From Rhodotorula mucilaginosa (Eukaryota > Basidiomycota > Microbotryomycetes > Sporidiobolales > Sporidiobolaceae), in NCBI GenBank assembly GCA_034406715.1, contig CP137875.1:186001-250000 (forward strand): a DNA stretch of 64,000 nt. Direction: 5' to 3'. A program made the translations under genes and the position numbers. Position 1 is the first letter of the stretch. Every line of letters begins with the position of its first letter. Shown here one piece after another: positions 56,022 to 64,000 of this stretch. Below the pieces are notes generated by a model that made no database searches, was not told where the DNA came from, and worked only from the letters and a program-made list of their open reading frames with translations.

Positions 56022-58496
56022 ATGGTCCTGCCCGATGCACCGGGCTCTCAGGGAACTTCAAGTCTGATCGGCGTCGCTCTCGCCATCGGAGCCGGAATCT
56101 TGATCGCACTCGGCCTCAACGTGCAGCGGCGAGTACAGAGTCTTGTAAAGGTCGCATATAAAAGCTGATCCCCTTCCCACACAGCCTGGCACATCTCCGG
56201 AGGGAGCGTCGACACCACCACGGTTCGATTCGGACGCCGAATCTATCACGCGGTCGGAAACCTCTCTCGGACCAACATCATGAGCCCGCGAGCGAGCACA
56301 CTCCGCTCTTACGGCAGCAGCGGTCGCGAGAATCTCCGGGCCGTGAAGCAGCGCAGAGTGGACCGCGCGTGATCGTTGCGGTCACCGAACCTCGAGAGCG
56401 AGAGGGAGGAACTCCTGCTCCTGCTCCTCGCGAGAACGGCGGACACGCGCGCTCAACATCGAGATCAAAGTCTCGCAGTCGCAGCCGCAACGGCAGCGTC
56501 CGACACCGCAACACTGGCAAACCGAAACGACGCCTCGACAAGGGTTTCCTCCGCAACAAACTCTGGTTGCTCGGGTTCGGGTTGATGAACGGCGGCGAGT
56601 TGTGCAACTTTCTCGCGTACGCGTTCGCACCGCCGAGTGTCGTCGCCCCTCTGGGGATGGTCACCCTCGTCGCCAACGTCTTTCTCGCGCCGCTCGTCGT
56701 CAGAGAGGTGCGCGCGCCGCCTCTTCCCCAGATATATGGCTGCAGTGTCAATGCGCGGATGTATCTTTGAGTTGCCGCTGATGAGTCTCGTTGCCGCGCA
56801 CAGCCGTTCCGGAAAAAGGACTTGATCGGCGTCGCGATCGCCGTCCTCGGCGGCGCCACCGTCGTCTACGCTTCCCACTCCAACGACACCAAGGTGCGCT
56901 TTTCTCCTCCTCCTCCTCCACCACCACCACCACCCCTCTCCCTCCCCGTAGTGCTGCTCCAATCTGCCAACTGACGTTCCGCTGACTACCGACATCTGAA
57001 ACCGACGGCAGTTGACGCCTCACCAATTCCTCAAAGCCATCTCGCGCCCCCTCTTCATCGCCTACTCGGCGACCAGTCTCGTCGCCATCATTCTCCTCGC
57101 GTGGCTCAGTCGGACGAAGTACGGAGACCGGTTCGTCTTGATCGATTTGGTCTTGTGCGCTCTTGCAGGTCCGTCCGTCTTCACCGCGTCTCCTCGTCTT
57201 CGGCTCTTTTTTACGTGGAGTTGTTTCCGAACTCTGGGGGGAAGCTCGCACGGATAGCTGATGCCTGGATTGCTTTTGAGGACGGACAGGGTCATTCACC
57301 GTGCTGTCGACGAAAGCCATCTCGTCCTTCCTGAACCTCATGTTTCTCGACACGTTCGTCGCGTTCCTTTCTTTCTCTCTCTCCAGTCTCCGAACATTCT
57401 ATTGACGTCCCCCGGACTCTTTACTACCGCCAGCTTTAAGCACTGGGTCACTTATCCCGTCTTGCTCGTCCTCGTCGTCACCGCCGTCGTCCAAGTCAAT
57501 TTCGTCAACAAATCCCGTCCGTTTATTACCCCCCCCTCTCTCGCTCCTCTCCATCGTTCACCTACCATGGACGACTTGAGCCTAATCCAATCCAAGCGGT
57601 TTCGCCTACAGTCCAGCGCTTCGAATCGCGCGTCGTGATCCCGATCCAGTACATGACTTTTGCGCTCTCGACCATCGTCGGGTCGGCGATCCTGTACCGC
57701 GACTTTGAAGGGATCGGGTTACCGTCGTTGATCAACTTTGCGTTTGGGTGTTTGGTCTCGGGAGGAGGTGCGTTCTGACACAACTCATACCACTTCCCTC
57801 TTCTCTATTTGCGAGCGATCGCTCTCTTCTCGCGCGTGGTGGTGTTGACCCTGACCCGGCTCATCCTTGCACGGAACAGGCGTCTACCTCCTTACTCGTG
57901 ATGCTCCCTCTCAGAGCAGCAACGAGGGCGAGTCTTCTTCGACCGGAAGGAAGCAGGGCGATTCCTCCGCCGATGGCGTGATGAAGGATTCCTCTAGTGC
58001 TCGGCCTCGGAACGCCCTTCCTCCCAACGCCAAGACTATCATCCTCGACGTTCCCGCCTCAATCGACGCTTCAACCCCCAGCTCCTCCAAAAGGCTCGGA
58101 GACTCCTCTGCAGGATCACACAGCACCCTGCCGCCGAACGGGTCATCCTCCCCGCGAAGCGATCATCATCAGCTCCTCCTCCGACCCATCGCCGCCGCGG
58201 TCGGAGACCCTACCGTCTCTGCAACTGCGATCCGACCCGCTATGGGCGGACGTCCTCGGACGGTTAGTCTGACCCTCGGTGGGGGGTACCTGCTTGCTGC
58301 GAGTCCGGGAGCGGTCGTGCGGGCGGCTACAGCAGCGGCGGCGGATGAGGCGGATGAGGATGAGGACGACGAAGACGAAGTCGAAGAGGAGGAGGATGAT
58401 GAGGACGTCTCTTCCGACGAGGACGAGGAAGAAGAGATAGCAGGGCAGCGGCGAGGACGACGACAACGGACACTAGGGGAGGAGGGCGAGTGTTGA
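56022..58496 (+). CDS. NIPA-like magnesium transporter
   Basis: Multi-pass transporter of the NIPA (DUF803) family. TM1 is LIGVALAIGAGILIALGLN. A Ser/Arg-rich loop follows, then KLWLLGFGLMNGGELCNFLA, FAPPSVVAPLGMVTLVANVF, RKKDLIGVAIAVLGGATVVY, YPVLLVLVVTAVVQVNFVN, RFESRVVIPIQYMTFALSTI and GSAILYRDFEG, which are family hallmarks. The C-terminal tail is very acidic (a Glu/Asp run from about 58345). Splicing 56022-56132 to 56185 keeps frame. The following exon appears frame-broken unless a 40-nt intron at 56253-56292 (gtcgga...cgag) is removed, giving SITR|EHTPLL; a 40-nt intron also occurs in the neighbouring gene. About nine exons. Confidence 0.82.
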
Positions 58497-58714
58497 GTCG
58501 TTCTGGGACAGTATATCATATCTGCTTACGAAACGTGCATTGCATAGAATGCTTTTCTCTCTCTCGCTACATATGCCCTGACTATTTTCGGAGTACTCGC
58601 GGCTAATTTGAGAGAGAGTAGTGTGTCACGTGCCGCAGCGTCATCCTCTCCTCTCCTCCCTTTGCTCCCTCTTCTCCCCTGCTTTGCCTATTGAGTCCGC
58701 CCGTCTCTAGAGCG
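58497..58714. promoter_or_regulatory. Intergenic NIPA-like / phosphatidylserine decarboxylase
   Basis: 218 bp between tandem plus genes. It contains a CACGTG palindrome (tgtcaCGTGcc, about 58626-58632), a possible basic helix-loop-helix factor site; unproven. Confidence 0.3.
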
Positions 58715-60821
58715 ATGACTGAGCCGCACCCTCGCGAGCTGCACCAAGGCGACTTTGTGGTACGCTTCCTCATCATCTCGTCATCGTCATCAGGATCGTT
58801 TCGGGACCGCCTTCTGGACTGACCGGCTTTGCTGCTCTATAGACTGCGCTCGATGGCTTGACGCACGCGCCAGATGAACCACCAAAGGATCTCGATATCC
58901 ACACTCCAGCCGCGACAGGTGCGTACGCATGGCAACACCACTCCATGAGGGAGGCGGCCCCACTTCTCGAACAGCCTCCGTCTCTCTCTGCTGCAGCCAA
59001 GTGCCGGACTGAACAAGTGTGCGCGTACAGGCGTCAAGCATCCTTGGCTACAACGCTTGATTCCCGGGATCGAGAAACTCGCAGCGGGGTACCACCTCGG
59101 GAACTATGTCTTGACGAGGACCGACCCGCCCGAAAAAGTCTGGGAGGTGAGCCCGCCTTCCTCGCGTTCTGCAGTCCGGACGCTACATTGCCTGTGTCCT
59201 ACTGCCGATGGAGGAGACTTCCGTTCCGGCCTCACAGAGCATGCCGATCTATGTCCGGTGCGGGATGCAGGCGCTGTACCACGGCCGCGAACAGGCAAAA
59301 CTGCTCGGGATGGCGCGCGTCGAGGAGCTCCTCAAGGTGCGCGAGCACATTCACCATCACCATGAGGCGCTGCTCTCCACGCAGCGGGTCAGAGCAGCTG
59401 ATCGTCACTGAAAGTATTCGTACTCGCGCGCAGAGCCAGAGCATCAAGCAAGGAATCGCCTTCGACTCTCCCACCAACGCCCTCGCGCACATCCAAGCCT
59501 TCATCCAAACCTACCAAATCGACACCTCGGCCCTCCTCGAACCCGACATCACCAAATACCGCACCTTCAACGAGTTCTTCTACCGTCGCCTGAAACCCGA
59601 CGCGAGACCGCCGGCGCACCCAGAAGATCCGGACGTGGTGTCGAGCGCGGCGGATTGCAGGTTGACGGTGTTCCAGACGGTGGACAAGGCCAAGGAGATT
59701 TGGATCAAGGTGAGTGCCGCCTGTTCAACTGCCTGCGTACTTGGTACCCGTTCGCCGATTCTCCCAGTCTCGGGGATTAATTCGGAGGATATCATACAGC
59801 TCACCGTACAAAACGGGTGCTCACTCACTATATGATACACAGGGTCACACCTTTACGGTCCCCAATCTCCTCGGGGACGAAAAGCTCGCGAAAGAGTTCG
59901 AAAACGGCGAGATTGCCGTCTTCCGGCTCGCCCCCGCCGACTACCACCGCTACCACTCTCCGATCGCGGGAACGGTCGGCAAATCGACGTCCATCGAGGG
60001 AGCCTACTTTGTGCGTTTCTCTACGCTACCTTGGACTCGGCGTTGAAAGGTGCAGAAGTTGACAACATCGCCGAGACCTCTCTTCGCTTCGTCGTCGTCG
60101 AACAACGCACAGACTGTCAACCCCGTCTGCGTAAACGAAGACCTCGACGTCTTTACCAAGAACAAACGCGATGGTGCGCTCCTCCACCTTCCTTCCTCTC
60201 TCCCTGACTCTCAGTCGGTCAAGCTGACTTTTGGAGAAATGGTCTCCACCCCGACGCAGTCACCATGCTCTCGTGCGACCGACCAGACGGCTCCACCGTG
60301 CCCGTCGCGTTTGTACAAGTCGGAGCAATGCTTGTTGGCAGCATTGTACGAACGCAGGAAGAAGGGAAGAAGATCAAGCGGGGGGACGAGTTGGGTTATT
60401 TCGGTGCGTGAGAATCAGCTTCATCGACTGAACTGTGCGTGCAAAACGAGCTCACCCCCGGCTGTTTTGCGCGCTGTGCGCGTCTTGACGTACTTCTCGC
60501 ACAGCTTACGGGTGAGCCAAGATTCCAGCGTACTTCTTGGTCTGAGAATACAAGGGACTGAAGCACTCCCCTTCTTCCCCAGCGGTTCCACCATCATTGC
60601 GCTCTTCCCGCCCGGCCTCGTCCAATGGGATGCCGACCTGCTCAAGAACTCGAACTCGGCCATGGAGACCATCGTCAAGGCGAGTCCTCGATCCGCGCCG
60701 GCAAGGAGAAAAACTCACTCAGAGACCAGAGCGAGCTGACAGTTTCCTGGGTTCGCGTTATTGACTTTGACTCGTGCAGGCCGGAGAACAGATCGGACGG
60801 TTCATCAAATCTAGCTCATGA
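58715..60821 (+). CDS. Phosphatidylserine decarboxylase (non-mitochondrial type)
   Basis: Self-cleaving pyruvoyl enzyme making phosphatidylethanolamine from phosphatidylserine. Conserved segments are HPWLQRLIPGIEKLAAGYHL, FNEFFYRRLKPDARP, SSAADCRLTVF, GEIAVFRLAPADYHRYHSP with IAGTVG, VNPVCVNEDLDVFTKNKR, and the cleavage motif GYFAYGGST. The last is assembled from three exons: TTC G (to 60403), CTTACGG (60505-60511, 7 nt) and CGGTTCC (from 60583). The GGST form and the lack of an N-terminal presequence point to the class II enzymes of endomembranes (yeast Psd2-like), but no C2 domain is seen. It starts MTEPHPRELHQGDFV at 58715; the first exons are 45 and 76 nt. TGA is at 60819-60821. Convergent with the LIM gene. 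Confidence 0.9.
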
Positions 60822-60989
60822 GCATCCCGCTTTCCGTGACGAAGTGGTTTGGGGCCTGTTCTCTCGTGCTCACGTAGCACGACTACAGGAGAAGAGCGGG
60901 TCTGTCTCTCGGTTGTGAATATGAATTGGTTGTATTCTTCAGTGTCTCTTCTTTCCTCTACTGGTGCGAGCCGCTTCTGCTCTCTGGCG

Positions 60990-62459
60990 CTAGAACAGGT
61001 TTGGTCGCTGTGAGAAACGTTCGGGAGCTGGCAGTCAGTCTCTTCTGCACAAGCGGGTTTCTCTCCCGGAGCAGAAAAGAGCGACATCGCGGACCGCCGA
61101 AGAACTCACCGACATGACTCCCATCCCACCCTTCAACCCAAACTTGTCCGTATAACACTTCCGGCACCAAGGTTCCCCATCCCTCTCCTCCAACCGATTC
61201 GGCATCAACGTCGTCCCGCACCCGGCGCAACGCAAACAGCGTTTGTGCCATTTGCGAGACAGGGCCGAGATGGCTTCGGCGTGGTAGACGACGGTGTGAC
61301 ACCGCGGGCAGAGGTCGGGCGAGAGGTGAGGCGAAGTGTTGGAGGTATTGGAGGTGGGCGGAGCGGGAGGGAGTGCTGAAGCGGAGATGGTGCGTGAACG
61401 GGTATCGTCTTCGTCGAAATCGGGAGCGGGAGGTGGGGCGTTTCCGCTCCCTCGTAGCCGGTCCCGGTTCGAGTCTAGCTGCGTAGAAGATGAGTTCCCT
61501 TGATAGGAACCGAGGGGCATAGTCACGACGGGAACGGAAGGTGCTGGCGCTGGTGCCGATCCGCCGCCGCTGCCGCCGAAAGAAGGTCGAGCAGGGATCG
61601 AAGGCGGTTTCGGCGCCGGGACAGGCGGAGTCGGGAGGGGTCGTCTTGTTGCCGACGGCGGTGCTGATACGAGAGAAGGTGGAGGAGGCACAGAGCGGGG
61701 AGATCCGGCTGAGAAGGAAGGGGTCGGAACGGAAGCGGAAGGGGGAGTCGGACGAGCAGCTGGCGTCGGCGGGGCCTTTTGCGGACTTGAAGGTGGGGTT
61801 GCGCGGGGTCTGTACTCGCCGACGAGGGCTCCACCTGTGCGTGCGAAACAAGACTTACTGAGCGGTTAGGTCCAGAACCACGGTCAAGGGCCGGAGTCGC
61901 AGCTGATCAAAGAGGGACGCACCTGCTCCGTAGCCTTTCGCTCCAAAGAGCTTGCCGTAACAAGCTTTGCAGTATGCCTGTGCGCTGCAAAGTCACTGCT
62001 CAGCTTACGAACAGTCTTTGACGAATTGACCGTCCGACCGACGTGGGCATCGCAAGAGGAGAGAGCAAGAAGACGCACGACGCCGTCATGGTCGACCAAC
62101 AAGCGCGGTTCGAGCGACTTTTGGCACTCGTTGCACTTGAGGCAGAGCTTGTGATACGCCTGTACGCAGGTAAAAGCCCGGAGGATACATCAGCGCTCTG
62201 TGACGAGTTGTGTCCGACTCGTTCGTCACGAGGCTGAAGAGCGAGGAGACAGGGCATAGCGTACCGTCCCGCCCGGTCCAATCACCTTCTCGGCAAAGTA
62301 GACAGCCTTGCCACACGTCGGACAGCTGCGTGCTCACCGCGATGTTCGCGCATGTCAGCCGACGTCAAACAGCTTCTTCGCGGACGACGGTGACGACACG
62401 AGATGCGAAGCGGGGATTGGTGGCACGCACGTAGGAGATCCGCCGAATACTGGAGGCAT
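60990..62459 (-). CDS. Two-LIM-domain protein (CRP-like)
   Basis: Start MPPVFGGSPT|CPTCGKAVYFAEKVIG matches cysteine-rich-protein LIM proteins. LIM1 is CPTCGKAVYFAEK, then HKLCLKCNECQKSLEPRLL, then YCKACYGKLFGAKGYGAGGA. A long Pro/Ser-rich linker follows. LIM2 is LCPRCHTVVYHAEAI, WHKRCLRCAGCGTTLMP, WCRKCYTDKFGLKGG. The last exon is only six codons (RPNLF and TAG, 60990-61007). LIM proteins of this kind bind actin-associated or transcriptional partners. Fungal relatives act in cytoskeleton and polarity; the exact partner is unknown. About six exons with short introns. Confidence 0.82.
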
Positions 62460-62799
62460 CGTAGCGTGTCTTCCGAGATAGTCCGGCAGCCAACGAAGTG
62501 TGTAGAGAGGAGAAGAAGCGACGACACGATGAGGCCAAGTCACGTGCAATCCGGACAAAAGGGAAAAGACCCAGAACGAGGCTTTCGAGGCCGCGAGGAT
62601 GGGTGCTAGTAAGCGTTGTTACTCGCTACTACAATATCTGCTAACCCCCGAGCCGCGCGACTCATGGCCCCGGGAACGCCTTCTCGCGCGGTCATCGCGC
62701 TCCCGGCCTTCCGACAAGCATTCCTCACAAGAGAGTAGTGCCAAGCTGTTCCCCAGTATGTACCACCTCCGCTTTACTGAGGCCGTGGCGGCCGCGAAT
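62460..62799. other. Intergenic between two minus genes
   Basis: 340 bp holding the LIM-gene promoter and the 3' UTR of the next gene. No gene is seen. Confidence 0.4.
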
Positions 62800-64000
62800 T
62801 CAGAACCGTCCTCGCGGAGGTGCTCCCGACGAAGATCCGTTCGCAGACCCAGGTCGCTGCTGCCCCTGCCCTTGCGGTTGCTGAGGCCGCTGGGGCAACG
62901 AAGACGGGTTCGTAGACGTTGACGTTGACGTTGACGTTGACGGAGGAGCTGCTGGTGTCGCGGAAGGTCGTCCTTGCGCAGGTGCGTGCGCTCCGGTGGT
63001 CGCAGTAGAGGAGGTGGTGGCGGCGGTAGTCGTAGGAGGAGGACGAGCTCCAACAATCCCGTTCGGCTGGGGAGCAGGATTCGCCCCGCTGCTGCTGCTG
63101 GCGGTGCTGCCCATCCCGTTCGGAGCTGCATTCGCCGCCGCTCCCGTCGTCGTGCTCGAAGCCCCCGGCGTAGGAGATCCGTGCGAGCCATTCGTGATCG
63201 CGAGCGTGTTGGCGTTCGCGTTGGCGTTCGCGTTCGGGAAGAGGGTCGCCGTCTTGGGGAAGAGGTTCATCTCTTGCGCGCGGCAGACGAGGAGGTAGAG
63301 ATCCCGGAGCTGCGGGAGAGCCCTGCTACAACAGTGGTGCCAGAGTCCCAGAATCAACGCAGTCAGCTCGCTGCAGCTTTGGCTCGTACGCACGCGCGTA
63401 GACAGAGAGGGAACCGCTGAAACGGAAAAGCGAAACTCACTCGCCCAACAAGTTGCCCAAGTCCTGGAGCGCCTCAAACTTGGAATCCGTCTGCTCGCCC
63501 GCCTCGACCAAACTCTTGATCGACCGATCATGACTCGCGAGTGTCGTCCCATGGCGCTGCAAGTCGTCCCGCATCCGGACCAACGTGTCGAGCAATTTGG
63601 ACCGGACTTGATCAGCGGGGAGGGTCGACCCGTCCGCCGCTGTACCGACAAAGGAGCGCAGGGCTTCGAGGACGGGGGCGGCAGATGCGGAAGATCGGGC
63701 GACGGACTGTTCAAGGTTGCGGATGAAGGCGAGGATGATCTTGGGGTCCTCGCGGGTGTTGGGCTCGCGGGTGTTGGGCAACGGGACGCGCTGTTGGGGT
63801 GCATCGTATTCGAGGTCAATCACCCTCTTGTGGTTCAGGAAGGAGAGGTGGTCTCACCTCGTCAAACAGCTTGCGAAGCTCAGCCACCTCGTTCTTGACC
63901 GGTTCGATCTGTATCTCACAGTCCTGCACTCAGTCAAATGCACACGAGTGCCGGGGATTGAAAAGAGAGCGAGAGACGAGAAGCACTCACCAACAATTCA
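62800..64000 (-). CDS. Unknown coiled-coil and disordered protein (partial at right edge)
   Basis: The 3' part of a gene that continues beyond the window. Exons read DCEIQIEPVKNEVAELRKLF, then VIDLEYDAPQQRVPLPN, the helical block PKIILAFIRNLEQSVARSSA to RMRDDLQRHGTTLASHDRSI, then LTALILGLWHHCCSRALPQL with LYLLVCRAQEMNLFP. A low-complexity tail follows (Asn-Ala repeat, Thr/Ala/Pro, Ser-Thr repeat) and ends PPRGRF with TGA at 62800-62802. The helical half may oligomerise. I do not recognise the family. Confidence 0.6.
62915..62942 (+). repeat. Hexanucleotide repeat coding (Ser-Thr)n
   Basis: Four to five GACGTT units on the plus strand, in frame in the minus-strand orphan gene. Confidence 0.85.
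63206..63236 (+). repeat. Hexanucleotide repeat coding (Asn-Ala)n
   Basis: Imperfect GTTGGC/GTTCGC units encode an alternating Asn-Ala run in the minus-strand orphan gene. Confidence 0.8.

Noticed and set aside
56281-56283. Apparent stop/frameshift in the NIPA-like gene as proof of a pseudogene
   Set aside because: A 40-nt intron (56253-56292) restores frame and a same-sized intron exists in the adjacent gene, so an intact gene is more likely.
58345-58440. GAG/GAT-rich run considered as a separate microsatellite element
   Set aside because: It is an in-frame acidic tail of the NIPA-like transporter with mixed codons rather than a pure repeat.

Overview
The window is nuclear DNA of a basidiomycete fungus. 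It is GC-rich, gene-dense and intron-dense: most genes carry several spliceosomal introns of about 40-110 nt, codons end mostly in C or G, and intergenic gaps are usually 70-600 bp. The architecture and gene content (APC1, Msb1/Mug8 protein, HDEL-type PDI, TFIIH p34, SFT2, SEC12, class II phosphatidylserine decarboxylase) best fit Pucciniomycotina, probably a Microbotryomycetes red yeast of the Rhodotorula/Sporobolomyces kind. That placement is inference from style, not from a search. I recognise no transposon, virus-like element, rRNA, tRNA or CRISPR.

Layout. 1-1927: no gene recognised. 1928-11230: DIM1 (-), AP-1 beta-adaptin (+), TAPT1/EMP65 (-), signal peptidase SPC3 (-), and a small possibly mitochondrial protein (+). 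11599-21150: APC1 (+), SFT2 (-), SEC12 (+). 21514-28264: UBA/zinc-finger/UBX protein (+), HEM4 (-), mitochondrial citrate carrier (+), ARMT1-type phosphatase (+). 28787-36002: an F-box gene with an in-frame stop (+), a disordered protein (-), an F-box/leucine-rich-like protein (-). 36003-45861: a large Msb1-domain protein (+), two orphan genes (-), TFIIH p34 (+). 46212-53650: PDI1 (-), a glycosyltransferase (+), a RanBP2-zinc-finger protein (+). 54040-64000: RING-CH membrane E3 (-), NIPA-like magnesium transporter (+), phosphatidylserine decarboxylase (+), two-LIM protein (-), and an orphan coiled-coil/disordered gene running off the right end (-).

Much of the window serves the secretory pathway: beta-adaptin (clathrin coats), TAPT1/EMP65 (ER quality control), SPC3 (signal peptide cleavage), SFT2 (Golgi fusion), SEC12 (COPII initiation), PDI1 (disulfide formation) and a putative ER/Golgi glycosyltransferase. 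SFT2 and SEC12 are divergent over 157 bp. Most neighbours are divergent pairs sharing 80-510 bp or convergent pairs ending 67-390 bp apart.

The most unusual signal is splicing. Reading frames and family conservation require very small exons: 7 nt in phosphatidylserine decarboxylase, 12 nt in DIM1, 17 and 21 nt in SFT2, 25 nt in AP-1 beta, and 30 nt in PDI1 carrying exactly one redox active site. There is also a start codon split by an intron (DIM1), an intron between the HDEL codons and the stop codon (PDI1), 40-nt introns, and at least two GC-AG introns. All exon models here were read by eye and need RNA evidence.
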